Shown: one piece after another, positions 33,653 through 44,762 of the stretch
Numbering within the stretch: the first letter of the stretch is position 1
Layout: each line of letters starts with the position of its first letter
DNA from: Caprella mutica
Lineage: Eukaryota; Arthropoda; Malacostraca; Amphipoda; Caprellidae
Assembly: GCA_947561585.1 (NCBI GenBank)
Contig: CANNZV010001585.1
Coordinates: 1-64,000 of the forward strand
Direction: 5' to 3'
DNA: 64,000 nt
The notes under the pieces: generated by a model
Told to the model about the DNA's origin: nothing
Seen by the model: only the letters and a program-made list of their open reading frames with translations
Database searches by the model: none
Made by a program: the position numbers and the translations under genes

Positions 33653-34327
33653 AAAAAATAAAGAAATTTTTCATATGATCAATATGTGGAACTGTCCATT
33701 AACTTGAAACTTATCCAAAACCATATTTTTATTATTCTACTCAAAAAATAAATAAATAAATAAAACAATATCAATTAATTGTTTCACCAAATAACCACAG
33801 TTGTTATTTTCCCTAACAGGAAACCGTAGAAGAAACAATTGTTATGAATTTAGCTGTAAATCCACTGGAGCAAAAACAAGAGAGAAAAACAGTGGGTATA
33901 TTATTGTTATGACAACAACAGTCGACAAATGTAACGAGGATATAATACAGGGAGTCGAAAATAAAAGAAAATATTCCTAATTGGTATTTCTATACATTGA
34001 GTAATCTCTATATAAAAATATTTAATTTTAATATATGAAATTGGTAGCCATGATACCTACAAGTATCATGGATGCCAATTTAAATAACGAATTAAATAAT
34101 AGGTATTATTGTACATTTTTCCTCACTGATCGAAAATATAGAGCTGTACGATAAATCATACCTTTCCCTAGTTTCCAATTAGTTAATGCCTAAACATTCG
34201 AAGCAAATACTAAACTTATTAGGTACACTTAAAGTTAGCAAAGTAAATCAATTACTTAAATAGAAGACTAACTGCGGGTATTTGTTTCATTCTTCTTCTT
34301 AATTAGATTGAATGGAAAGGCTTTACC
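33653..34327. other. Intergenic with MITE fragments
   Basis: 33,668-33,718 is a solo A-type right arm (GATCAATATGTGGAACTGTC). 34,045-34,172 is a MITE lacking its left arm: TGGTAGCCATGATACCTACA, then AGTATCATGGATGCC, then CTGATCGAAAATATAGAGC. Confidence 0.55.
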
Positions 34328-34520
34328 CAGGGAGAAAGTTATGGTGGGGTCATAAAAGGTTACGATGGGATCATAGAAGGCTATGGTTGGGCCATAGAAG
34401 GCTATGGTTGGGCCATAGAAGATTATGGTGGGGCACTAGAAGTTATGGTGGAGTCGTAGAAGTTATGGTGGAGTCGTAGAAGTTATGGTGCAGTCATAGA
34501 AGGCTATGGTGGACACAATA
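34328..34520. repeat. Degenerate minisatellite, about 21-bp unit
   Basis: Variants of GGCTATGGTTGGGCCATAGA, drifting to GTTATGGTGGAGTCGTAGA. About nine copies, each a weak palindrome (TATGG...CCATA). Confidence 0.85.
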
Positions 34521-34609
34521 AAGAATTGTTACTTTGTTATTACAGTAGCAATGGCCTTCAATTGAACTCTGACAAAGAACAGATACGGATTAATCCCGGA
34601 GAATTGAGA

Positions 34610-34760
34610 TTTTACAGCAATTGTCTTGGGCCCTATTGTCCTGAGCTCAATTATCCTGGGATCAATTGTTTGGTCCAAATTGTCATACGCTCAATTGTCT
34701 TGGGCCAAATTGTGCTGAGCTCAATTATCCTGGGTTCAATTGTTTTGGGCCCAACTGCTT
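34610..34760. repeat. Degenerate repeat of CAATTGTCCTGGG words
   Basis: Eight or so alternations such as CAATTGTCTTGGGCC, CTATTGTCCTGAGCT, CAATTATCCTGGGAT. It resembles one arm of the subrepeat-armed elements, but no inverted partner is seen. Confidence 0.75.
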
Positions 34761-34825
34761 ATCTCCATCTCTCTCTCAATTTGATTTTCTCTCTCCCCAT
34801 CTCTCTCACTCCAACTTGCCCTTGT

Positions 34826-35065
34826 TTAAATTCTCCCCAATTTGCTCTTCTCTCCATTTTCCCCAATTTCCATTCTCTCCATTCTCTCCAATTTGCCCTT
34901 CTCTCCATTCTCCCCAATTTCCCTTCTCTCCATTCTCTCCAATTTGCCCTTCTCTCCATTCTCCCCAATTTGCCCTTCTCTCCATTCTCTCCAATTTGCC
35001 CTTCTCTCCATTCTCTTCAATTTGTCCTTCTCTCCACTCTCTCCAATTTGCTCGTCTCTCTCCAT
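34826..35065. repeat. Pyrimidine-rich minisatellite, about 26-bp unit
   Basis: The unit contains CCCTTCTCTCCATTCTCTCC, then AATTTG. About nine imperfect copies, preceded by CTCTCTC sequence. All C/T on plus apart from AATTTG, so the strand asymmetry is extreme. Frames on both strands are open by composition only. Confidence 0.92.
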
Positions 35066-35176
35066 CCTATCTGCGGCTGACATCTCTATGTACCTCAGAG
35101 ATTGAACACGTCAAAAGAGTTGCCTTAATAGGAAAAGATGCAGCCTATACAGGATAACACTTTAGAGGGAATGTAT

Positions 35177-35603
35177 TGAGTCATGTCAACATGCAGTGAG
35201 TCATGTAAACATGCAGTGAGTCATGTCAACATGCAGTGAGTCATGTTAACATGCAGTGAGTCATGTCAACATGCAGTGAGTCATGTCAACATGCAGTGAG
35301 TCATGTCAACATGCAGTGAGTCATGTTAACATGCAGTGAGTCATGTCAACATGCAGTGAGTCATGTTAACATGCAGTGAGTCATGTCAACATGCAGTGAG
35401 TCATGTCAACAGGCAGTGAGTCATGTAAACATGCAGTGAGTCATGTTAACATGCAGTGAGTCATGTTAACATGCAGTGAGTCATGTCAACATGCAGTGAG
35501 TCATGTTAACATGCAGTGAGTCATGTTAACATGCAGTGAGTCATGTCAACATGCAGTGAGTCATGTCAACATGCAGTGAGTCATGTCAACATGCAGTGAG
35601 TCA
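35177..35603. repeat. Minisatellite, 20-bp unit with AP-1-like TGAGTCA, 21 copies
   Basis: TGAGTCATGTCAACATGCAG in tandem; variants are TGTTAAC, TGTAAAC and one AGGCAG. Every unit carries a TGAGTCA heptamer, the AP-1 consensus, and a near palindrome CATGTCAACATG. Whether any factor binds is unknown. Confidence 0.98.
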
Positions 35604-36412
35604 AGTTTTTTAAAATAATATATGATATTTCATATATTTATACACCTGTTGTTTTTTCACTAAATATTTCGTCATCATAATTCCTATATTCATTTTCTCT
35701 GTTTAATCATAATATAGAATAACTGCTTTTCTTATTCCAGTACCCTTTGTTGTACCACATATGACCCACACATCGGTTAGATAAGCGCTATCTATATACG
35801 GTTGGATAGCTACCTGTTCTTATCTACCAAACACAGTGATGTACTTGGTACAAAGTGCATCACTGTACTCTGCACTTTGTAGTGCTTAATCTATACGTAG
35901 AAACATTTGGGTCTACTTTATGTTGCTTTTTATGCGTAGAAATGTTTTCAATTATTGATTTAAATGTAGAATGTGATACACCTCGGTTAGTACACCAGTG
36001 CTATTTATATTGATTAATCGCATATACATATTTACCTATAGATAAATATATAAAATGATGATATATTGAAAACATATAATATGGGGTAATTTCGGATTAT
36101 CGAACGTTTCCACATCATCGATCAGATAATGATAAAATATAACTTTATTTTTAATATAACTTGTTTTAAAAGGATGAAATGTCATAATAAATACAGTTTT
36201 CTACCAGTGACATTTACCGTTTTTCTCCCCGTTGAAATGTCAGTTGAACAGATCCAACAGGTGTGTACCTTTAATGGCTCTATTAGAGAGAAACTTTTAA
36301 TTGGATTTCGAGAGAAAGTTTCTAATTTTTTACCCCTCTTCCATACAATCAAATACAGGTCAAAGGGCATACTCTACAACCAATAGCAGTAAAAGAAAAG
36401 AAAATCTTTATA
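35604..36412. other. Intergenic, no gene recognised
   Basis: 35,835-35,870 has an inverted pair CAGTGATG...CATCACTG around GTACTTGGTAC. 36,080-36,130 is a solo MITE left arm (GGGGTAATTTCGGATTATCG, then CCACATCATCGATCAG). An 85-codon frame at 36,129 has no recognisable domain. Confidence 0.5.
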
Positions 36413-36610
36413 TACAGGGTGACCCACAAAAAAGTGTACCTAAGTTTGAATTAATATCAATATCGTACACGTACAATCTAAAGCAATGACGTTGGTAGAA
36501 TGGATAAAAAATCTAATTTTAAATTTACTTCAATTCATTTCTTAACTACTTATAAATACGATATTTATATTAATTCTATGTTAAGTACACTTTTTGTGGG
36601 TCACCCTGTA
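36413..36610. mobile_element. Mariner-like MITE, intact ends and TA duplication
   Basis: TA, then CAGGGTGACCCACAAAAAAG at the left; on the other strand CAGGGTGACCCACAAAAAGT, then TA. Inverted repeats run about 28 bp (to TGTAC(C/T)TAA). 194 bp between the TA pairs; no coding frame. It is a short relative of the 796-bp element at 23,765. Confidence 0.9.
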
Positions 36611-36947
36611 TATAAGAGCATGGGTTATTTTACATTATTTCTCATATACTTAACTCAAATTAACTATTTCTGATTTTAAGAAGAAAAAATGATAGCCTTA
36701 AAGAGATGTTTTCTTTTTAGAAGAGCAGTAAAAGGGTAGTCTGATGGATGGCCTATACTGTCGATTTTTAAAAGGGATGATAATTTGATAATACAATATG
36801 AATAATTTTAATTTGGAAACTATAATGATAATTCATTATATTTCATTTAATTTCTTTTTAAATATAATTTTTTTTATATGAAAGTGCATTGTAATAAGTA
36901 TGCAAGTTTTTTTAATTAGTATCCATGATTTGGACACCAATTGAACC
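36611..36947. other. AT-rich intergenic
   Basis: No gene or clear repeat, apart from AGTATCCATGATTTGG at 36,919, half of the TATCATGGATA palindrome. Confidence 0.5.
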
Positions 36948-37116
36948 TAGGGTATATTACGAATTATCGGTCAGTACTTCACCTTCGGTTATATAAGAAA
37001 AATAATATAAAAATTATTATTATTAACCAGTACAATCTAATAATAATAATTTTTATATCGTTTTTTCTTATATGACCGAAGATATAGTACTGACCGATAA
37101 TTTGGAACTTACCCTA
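36948..37116. mobile_element. B-type palindromic MITE, copy
   Basis: Left TAGGGTATATTACGAATTAT, then CGGTCAGTACTTCACCTTCG; right arm on the other strand TAGGGTAAGTTCCAAATTAT, then CGGTCAGTACTATATCTTCG. Both arms carry the private variant CAGTAC where other copies have CAGTTTC. No central TATCATGGATA word. Confidence 0.88.
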
Positions 37117-38351
37117 TCTACATATATAATGCAAATCTAAATAACAATGGATATATAGATTAATATACAGGATCGAGAAAGTGGACATTATTATTTTGGA
37201 CGACAGAGAGCTATATTTTGGTCATTTTATTTGGTGATTTTACAGACTGTAGAATGATTTTTGAACACTACAGTATAGTAAAATGATATTCCTAGTACTT
37301 AAATAAAGTACCAACACATCCTTGCAATTAAATTCCCATTTTTAGTTTATAAAAAATAACCTTTTTCTCTTTAATTGATTTTATCGATTTTTTATTATTT
37401 TTCTCGTAATCAATCTCTAAACGTTCCTTGTATACATTAATTCAAATTATACAATCTAACTACACAACATCACGATAACAGAGTACTGCACGGTAACTCA
37501 TACCAACCCCCGCATCTCCCTCATTAACTATAACATACCAATTGTGCCGGCATCGGCATAATTATTTTACGCTTCCTTGTTAGGCGATACCATATAATAA
37601 AGTAGTAACATTATCTGTCTTTAGCAAATTCCTTCGACTTTTTGTTGCTTTCCTTAGCTGAAATTTTAGTGGTTATATTTTTATATTTCGTCAAGTTAGC
37701 CGCTGTACCTTTGTTCGTTAGTTTGTGTGTCCTTCTACATTAGATTTAATTAGCTAAATAAATTATGTGCATTGTGTGTTACAGGGTAATCTATTCTAAA
37801 ATTTAGTGAAAAATTGTTGACAATTTTTGTGAGAATGTTACTGTGAGTGTATAGTTACCCAGACTGATTAACCAGATCAATTCCGCTGGAGGCTAAAAAC
37901 ACAGTTCTGTAAGTGTTAATCTTTATTGCTCTACCCATATGAATTTTATAATAAATAGATAGATATGTTTAGTATCTTATATTTGTGTTTTTACCTCAGG
38001 TCACTAAACCAATGAAGTAAATTTATTGAAGAATAAATTCTAGAAAATCCTGCCTTTTACTTCCACGGACAGTCTAGAGTCGTGACACCAATTTACCATC
38101 AAACTTTAAAGGTCCGCCCCAAACTTTTCCGTGATTTCACTCATTATTTCGTGAATGGTGTCCGTAAGTCTAAAAACTAACGATTATTACGTGAAGTTGG
38201 GCAAGATAAAACATAAATAGGGCTAAACTACTTTGAACAGCGTTAACGTGCCTTCTATAGCGCTATACTTAGTGCCCAGACCTTCAATAGTGTCAACATT
38301 GCCTATTTTATTCACTGTATAAAAATGATTATAATTTTAATGGATTTTATT
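37117..38351. other. Intergenic, no gene recognised
   Basis: 37,480-37,620 and 38,040-38,300 are a little GC-richer. An isolated TTCTGTAAGTGTT at 37,903 resembles a splice donor after a possible short exon, but nothing supports it. No repeats. Confidence 0.45.
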
Positions 38352-38870
38352 TTGAAATGGTGTCATTTTACCTTGAAATGGTGTCATTTTGCCTTGAAAT
38401 GGTGTCATTTGCCTTGAAATGGTGTCATTTTACCTTGAAATGGTGTCATTTTGCCTTGAAATGGTGTCATTTTACCTTGAAATGGTGTCATTTTACCTTG
38501 AAATGGTGTCATTTACCTTGAAATGGTGTCATTTTACCTTGAAATGGTGTCATTTTACCTTGAAATGGTGTCATTTACCTTGAAATGGTGTCATTTTACC
38601 TTGAAATGGTGTCATTTTACCTTGAAATGGTGTCATTTTACCTTGAAATGGTGTCATTTTACCTTGAAATGGTGTCATTTACCTTGAAATGGTGTCATTT
38701 TACCTTGAAATGGTGTCATTTTACCTTGAAATGGTGTCTTTTTACCTTGAAATGGTGTCATTTACCTTGAAATGGTGTCATTTTACCTTGAAATGGTGTC
38801 ATTTTACCTTGAAATGGTGTCATTTTACCTTGAAATGGTGTCATTTTACCTTGAAATGGTGTCATTTTAT
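38352..38870. repeat. Minisatellite, 21-bp unit, about 25 copies
   Basis: TTGAAATGGTGTCATTTTAC plus C, with about six 20-bp units (CATTTACC or CATTTGCC). The one-base shorter units are spaced irregularly among the 21-bp ones and move the frame, which limits the open frames. Confidence 0.97.
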
Positions 38871-38945
38871 GGCCATTTGAGTTTTATAAAAAAAGTAAAA
38901 TTCTAATATAAATTATTTATATTTCCATCCAAAACTATTTCTGTA

Positions 38946-39186
38946 TTCCCACAACGGTAACAGGGGTAAAAATTCCAACAACAGTAACAGGGGTAACAAA
39001 TTCCCACAACGGTAACAGAGGTAACAAATTCCAACAACGGTAACAGAGGTAACAAATTCCAACAGCAGTAACAGGGGTAACAAATTCCAACAACGGTAAC
39101 AGGGGTAACAAATTCCAACAACAGTAACAGAGGTAACAAATTCCCACAACGGTAACAGAGGTAACAAATTCCAACAACAGTAACAG
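38946..39186. repeat. Minisatellite, 28-bp unit, about 8.6 copies
   Basis: TTCCAACAACGGTAACAG, then (A/G)GGTAACAAA. Substitutions alternate CCC/CCA, CGG/CAG and GAG/GGG. Minus-strand frames are open (LLPLLPLWEFVT-like) by composition. Confidence 0.95.
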
Positions 39187-39339
39187 TTTAATTTCCTTGC
39201 AATCTAGAAACTGCATTTTTGTATCCGTAGATTTTTGCCCCCAAAGAGCTTGTGTTTCTTTCTCTTTGCTTTTCAATATTCACAAAAGAGATTGCATTTA
39301 TATTTTATTTGCTATTTCTAGGACAGATACATTTAAAAT

Positions 39340-40338
39340 TCAATTATTATTGAACAGTTTCAATTATTGGTAAACAGTTTTAATTATTATTGAACAGTTT
39401 CAATTATTGGTAAACAGTTTCAATTATGGTTGAACAGTTTCAATTATGGTTGAACAGTTTCAATTATTATAAACACTTTCAATTATGGTTGAACAGTTTC
39501 AATTATTGTTAAAAAGTTTCAATTATTGTTAAACAGTTTCAATTATTGTTATAAAGTTTCAATTATTGTTAAACAGTTTCAATTATCGTTAAACAGTTTC
39601 AATTATTGTTATAAAATTTCAATTATTGTTAAAAAGTTTCAATTATTGTTAAACAGTTTCAATTATTGTTATAAAGTTTCAATTATTGTTAAACAGTTTC
39701 AATTATTGTTAAACAGTTTCAATTATTGTTAAGCAGATTCAATTATTGTTAAACAGATTCAATTATTGTTAAACAGATTCAATTATTGTTAAACAGTTTC
39801 AATTATTGTTAAACAGTTTCAATTATTGTTAAACAGTTTCAATTATTGTTAAACAGTTTCAATTATTGTTAAACAGATTCAATTATTGTTAAACAGATTC
39901 AATTATTGTTAAACAGTTTCAATTATTGTTAATCAGTTTCAATTATTGTTAAACAGATTCAATTATTGTTAAACAGTTTCAATTATTGTTAAACAGTTTC
40001 AATTATTGTTAAACAGATTCAATTATTGTTAAACAGATTCAATTATTGTTAAACAGATTCAATTATTGTTAAACAGTTTCAATTATTGTTAAACAGATTC
40101 AATTATTGTTAAACAGTTTCAATTATTGTTAAACAGATTCAATTATTGTTAAACAGATTCAATTATTGTTAAACAGATTCAATTATTGTTAAACAGTTTC
40201 AATTATTGTTAAACAGATTCAATTATTGTTAAACAGATTCAATTATTGTTAAACAGTTTCAATTATTGTTAATCAGTTTCAATTATTGTTAAACAGTTTC
40301 AATTATTGTTAAACAGTTTCAACTATTATTAAGCAGTC
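39340..40338. repeat. Minisatellite, 20-bp unit, about 50 copies
   Basis: AATTATTGTTAAACAGTTTC. The left edge (to about 39,560) has diverged units (ATTGGTAAAC, ATGGTTGAAC), the middle is dominated by TTTC and ATTC alternatives, and the right edge decays to ACTATTATTAAGCAGTC. Confidence 0.98.
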
Positions 40339-40732
40339 TTAATTGGTAACAATTCGATTATTATTTATTATTAGTTTTGCACTCATTGCTCATATATTAG
40401 AATATAATTAATATAATGTGTTTATATTTAAATGCAAGTACGTATTATCAATACATATATACTGATCTAACTTAATTATTTTTCAATTTAAAAGAAAAAC
40501 TATCTTTTTATAAATTATTAATATTAATGTAACCCGTAGCAATGGCCACAAATTATTAGTTTTTCCTTTATAATTATCAAAAATTTCGGACAGACAGACA
40601 GACAGACAGACTAATCTCTTATTATGGCAAAGATATTTGATAAGATACATCGTTATCAACAATAATGATTGTTTCCATTAAATTATTTGGCATCAAATTA
40701 GGAAAATAATATAACTTCAATATAAAATGTCG
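40339..40732. other. AT-rich; GACAGACAGAC terminus
   Basis: 40,589-40,625 reads CGGACAGACAGACAGACAGA, then CTAATCTCTTATTATGG, the recurring dispersed-element terminus also present at 3.7 kb. No gene. Confidence 0.5.
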
Positions 40733-41367
40733 TATCTTGACAACAAGATCCAGACGAATTTATTTCAATAGACCACCAAAGTAAAGTGAGCGTCGTTCCA
40801 ACTCAGTTTATCAGTGAAATATTCCTATGTTATTCGTACGGGGATAAAAATGAGATTCATTAACATCCGTATAGCTGACGATTTACTTAAATTTGGAGAA
40901 ATTTAAGTTAGATATTTGAATACATTATATCTAACCGTATTTATTGCTATAAAGTTTATTGAAATTAGTATTGAAATATGAAAGTTGACGTCATTTAAGA
41001 CGTTTTCATTGAGTGTTTCTAGAGGTTATGCAGCGTTTTGGCCCAAAGAGACGAGCGAAAACACCACACAACCACTCAAAGCGACACGCACTGAGTTACT
41101 AAATACTAATGTAAAAAGTTGAAAACGATCACAGTAAGCGTCTTAAATAATAAAATAATTTAAATAACCTATACAGCAATGAATGTGATAAGATATTAGG
41201 TATACTAATATCGAAATAAATTTCCCCAAAATTAAGTAAATCGTCAGCTAGACAGATGGAAATGAACCTCATTTTTATCCCCGTACGAATAACATAGGAA
41301 TATTTCGCTGATAAACTAAATTGGAACGGTGCTAACTTTACTTTACTCGTCTATTGACGTCAAGATA
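40733..41367. mobile_element. 635-bp inverted-repeat element
   Basis: Left TATCTTGACAACAAGATCCA; right on the other strand TATCTTGACGTCAATAGACG. The arms extend about 150 bp through AAGTAAAGT(G/T)AGC, TTTATCAG(T/C)GAAATATTCC, then TATGTTATTCGTACGGGGAT and GCTGACGATTTACTTAA. The core has no transposase frame. A partial copy of one arm is at 5046-5162, so the family is dispersed. Confidence 0.88.
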
Positions 41368-41734
41368 ATATAAAACTTTATCCAACATAACATACTGTTG
41401 TAATTGTAATACTAGCTTTTATACTATAGTTAAAGGATCCAATCCTATCGTTTATAGCATTCAGAGGATCCAATTCTATCGTTTATAGCATTCACTCCCT
41501 CATTTCCATTTGTAGCAGAGCTTTTACGATCACTGTAATGGCGTGTTTAGTAGTCTGAAAATGAGACGCTAGCGCTAATAAGCTTCATAATTAATCTGAC
41601 TGACACCTATTGTCAAGATATAAACAATTATTCCACTGTTAAATTCATCATGAATAACTCTACCATATACAGTTTATAATAATTAAATTAACAATACTGA
41701 CTGAGTTGACTATCATATGCTAAAACACAATATG
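41368..41734. other. Intergenic, no gene recognised
   Basis: A short duplication (GGATCCAATCCTATCGTTTA, then TAGCATTCA) occurs twice at 41,436-41,491. Otherwise plain AT-rich sequence. Confidence 0.5.
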
Positions 41735-42478
41735 GTTGGTATAGCTCACATGTTCGCTATAATGTCTATAATCGCTATAAGTAACACGGTAGCTATGAGA
41801 AACATGGTCGCTAAAAGTAACATAGTTGGCATAAGTAACATGGTCGCTATAAGTAACACAGTCGCTATAAGTAACACGGTCGCTATAAGTAACACAGTCG
41901 CTATAAATAACACGGTCGCTATAAGTAAACGGATCACTATAAGTAACATGGTCGCTATAAGTAACATGGTCGCTATAAGTAACACAGTCGCTATAAGTAA
42001 CACGGTCGCTATAAGTAACACAGTCGCTATAAATAACACGGTCGCTATAAGTAAACGGATCACTATAAGTAACATGGTCGCTATAAGTAACATGGTCGCT
42101 ATAAGTAACATGGTCGCTATAAGTAACATGGTCGCTATAAGTAACACGGTTGCTATAAGTAACATGGTCGCTATAAGTAACATAGTCGCTATAAGTAACA
42201 CTGTCGCTATAAGTAACATGGTCGCTATAAGTTACATGGTCGCTATAAGTAACACAGTCGCTATAAGTAACACGGTCGCTATAAGTAAACGGATCACTAT
42301 AAGTAACATGGTCGCTATAAGTAACATGGTCGCTATAAGTAACATGGTCGCAATAAGTAACATGGTCGCTATAAGTAACACGGTTGCTATAAGTAACATG
42401 GTCGCTATAAGTAACACTGTTGCTATAAGTAACACTGTTGCTATAAGTAACATGGTCGCTATAAGTAACATGGTAGCA
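41735..42478. repeat. Minisatellite, 18-bp unit, about 41 copies, higher-order
   Basis: GTCGCTATAAGTAACATG with ACG, ACA, ACT variants. A marker block AAACGGATCACTATAAGTAA recurs at about 41,927, 42,053 and 42,287, with similar variant order around it, showing higher-order duplication. As 18 is six codons and the unit lacks stops, frames over 250 codons are open on both strands (AISNMV; TYSDHV). I see no signal of selection and no start context, so I do not call a gene. Confidence 0.96.
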
Positions 42479-42758
42479 CACACATTCATCACTCGTTGAC
42501 CCAGGGAATAAAAATGCGTACAGTAACGACTGATAAGTCTAGGGATATTACTCCCCAGAGATGAGTGAGTCATTAAAACAGCTTTAGTTGACTGCCAAGG
42601 GGATTAGAGGGGAGTTTGATGGGGAAGGGCTTGATTGGGAACTAACTTGAGTGGAGATCCCACTCCAAAAGATTTATCTGCAGTGTAGCAAGATATATCT
42701 ACATAAAAAAAGATATCTACAGATTATCAAAAAGATATTTACAGTGTAGCAAGATATA

Positions 42759-43492
42759 TCTACAGGCATCATCATCTACAGTGTCTACAGGCCTCATCAT
42801 CTACAGGGTCTACAGGCCTCATCATCTACAGTGTATACATGCCTCATCATCTACAGTGTCTACAGGCCTCATCATCTACAGTGTCTACAGGCCTCATCAT
42901 CCACAGTGTCTACAGGCCTCATCATCTACAGTGTCTACAGGCCTCATCATCTACAGTGCCTACAGGCCTCATCATCTACAGTGTCTACAGGCCTCATCAT
43001 CTACAGTGTCTACAGGCCTCATCATCCACAGTGCCTACAGGCCTCATCATCTACAGTGTCTACAGGCCTCATCATCTACAGTGCCTACAGGCCTCATCAT
43101 CTACAGTGTCTACAGGCCTCATCATCTACAGTGTCTACAGGCCTCATCATCTACAGTGCCTACAGGCCTCATCATCTACAGTGTCTACAGGCCTCATCAT
43201 CTACAGTGTCTACAGGCCTCATCATCCACAGTGCCTACAGGCCTCATCATCTACAGTGTCTACAGGCCTCATCATCTACAGTGCCTACAGGCCTCATCAT
43301 CTACAGTGTCTACAGGCCTCATCATCTACAGTGTCTACAGGCCTCATCATCTACAGTGCCTACAGGCCTCATCATCTACAGTGTCTACAGGCCTCATCAT
43401 CTACAGCGTCTACAGGCCTCATCATCTACAGCGTCTACAGGCCTCATCATCTACAGTGTCTACAGGCCTCATCATCTACAGTGTCTACAGGC
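42759..43492. repeat. Minisatellite, 25-bp unit, about 29 copies, 200-bp higher-order period
   Basis: TCTACAGGCCTCATCATCTA, then CAGTG. Marker variants CATCCACAGTGCC at about 43,024 and 43,224 are exactly eight units apart, with matching variants in between. Preceded by AGTGTAGCAAGATATATCTA duplicates (42,684-42,764), the likely source sequence. 25-bp units rotate all three frames, each open. Confidence 0.97.
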
Positions 43493-43509
43493 TCCAATGC
43501 CATCCTATT

Positions 43510-43915
43510 TACATTAGAGCTCCTCTATAATGAACTCCAGCAGGTCACTATATAGAGCTTACTTCATTATAGAGGAACCATTAGATGCCTAGAAAACTGA
43601 TCGCCAGTTTATGGCAGACTACACAAAATATTTTCTTTAAAAACATCATTCAGGGTACTTCATGGTTCACTATACAGGACTTCATTATAGAGAAGTTATA
43701 GTGTTAGGACTCCTCTATAATGAACTACAACAAGGTCATTGTTTTGAGCTCACTTCACTATATAGGAGCCAAGAATTGCTTAGAAAACTGACCGCCATTT
43801 TACGACAGGCTTCACAAAATATGTTCACTATACAGAGTATTTCTTTACTCAGGACTCTATTTAACAAGATAGTTCACTATACAGGACTGCACAATAGAGA
43901 AATTGTTGTGAAATT
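43510..43915 (+). repeat. Dispersed repeat F, tandem pair
   Basis: Two diverged copies (43,510-43,690 and 43,700-43,905) each with CTCCTCTATAATGAACT, GCCTAGAAAACTGATCGCC or its variant, ACACAAAATATTTTC and GTTCACTATACAGGACT. An inverted single copy is at 49,440-49,605. Class unknown. Confidence 0.8.
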
Positions 43916-44599
43916 TATATAATAAATACCTACACATCCACTCCAAGTTTCCATCATGCACCTGTGTCTCTTCCTGCTCCCATTAAGTCTCCATGTCTAT
44001 AGGCCTAGAGTGTCTCCATGATGTCTATAGGCCTAGTGTGTTTCCTCTCATGGACCCATCACAACCATCTTCTAAATTGATTAGATCCATCAGTGAGGAG
44101 GGGGGGGGGGGGGCAATTTGTCGGGCAGTACCGTGTGGTTTAATTTGTTAGGCTGATGGCCTGTGTGACTAAATTAAATTTCCCCACTTTATGTAGTAGG
44201 TAGCAGTTAATTTGATTTAAAATTGATTAACAAGTTTATTAGTTGTTAGAGTGAATTAGAATGTATGAAAACGCATTTGTATACTAATTAACAATAGATT
44301 TTTATAGGTGTGAAGCTAAGCTCTTCCAATGTTACATGATTGTTGTTGTTGATATAGTACTTCGATTTTGTTGAAATATTCTGTTGAAATGAAATTGAAA
44401 TAAATCATAAACGTTTTTTTCAAACTATTTCAACACCTAATTTGTAATTAAGTGATCGTGTGAATGACTTTGCTGTTCACTCTAGCACGGCGCTTATGGA
44501 GACCAGAACTGGAGCTATCTCCGGTGAACTAACCGAGAAAATACACCTGTCATTGGATATCTACCAAGTTATTTCATTTTAATTAATTATTCTAATAAC
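43916..44599. other. Intergenic, G tract
   Basis: A G tract lies at about 44,099-44,113. TGTCTATAGGCCTAG occurs twice near 43,993-44,035. 44,455-44,575 is a GC-richer patch with a short open frame (STALMETRTGAISGELTEK) that I do not recognise. Confidence 0.45.
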
Positions 44600-44762
44600 T
44601 AGGTGAAGTTCTGAGTTATGGAACAGGTGCACATTTTCAAATTGGTAGCCATGATACCTGCAGGTATCATGGATACCAATTAAAAGAAGTTGAAATATAA
44701 AATAATAAATTTTTTACATGATCGAAAATGTGAAACTGTCCGATAACTCAGACACTTACTCC
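44600..44762. mobile_element. A-type palindromic MITE with central palindrome
   Basis: Left TAGGTGAAGTTCTGAGTTAT; right arm on the other strand GAGTAAGTGTCTGAGTTATC, then GGACAGTTTCACATTTTCGA. Centre ATTGGTAGCCATGATACCTG, then CAGGTATCATGGATACC. Confidence 0.85.

Noticed and set aside
34526..35157. Frames of 163-184 codons in the CCATTCTCTCC region
   Set aside because: Low-complexity pyrimidine repeat, open in several frames and on both strands.
39340..40338. Telomeric or centromeric satellite
   Set aside because: No TTAGG or similar telomere unit, and the arrays are short, mutually unrelated and embedded in ordinary sequence.
42781..43555. Three overlapping plus-strand frames of 228-249 codons
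   Set aside because: The 25-bp unit rotates through all frames and none contains a stop; the products are the same peptide in rotated order.
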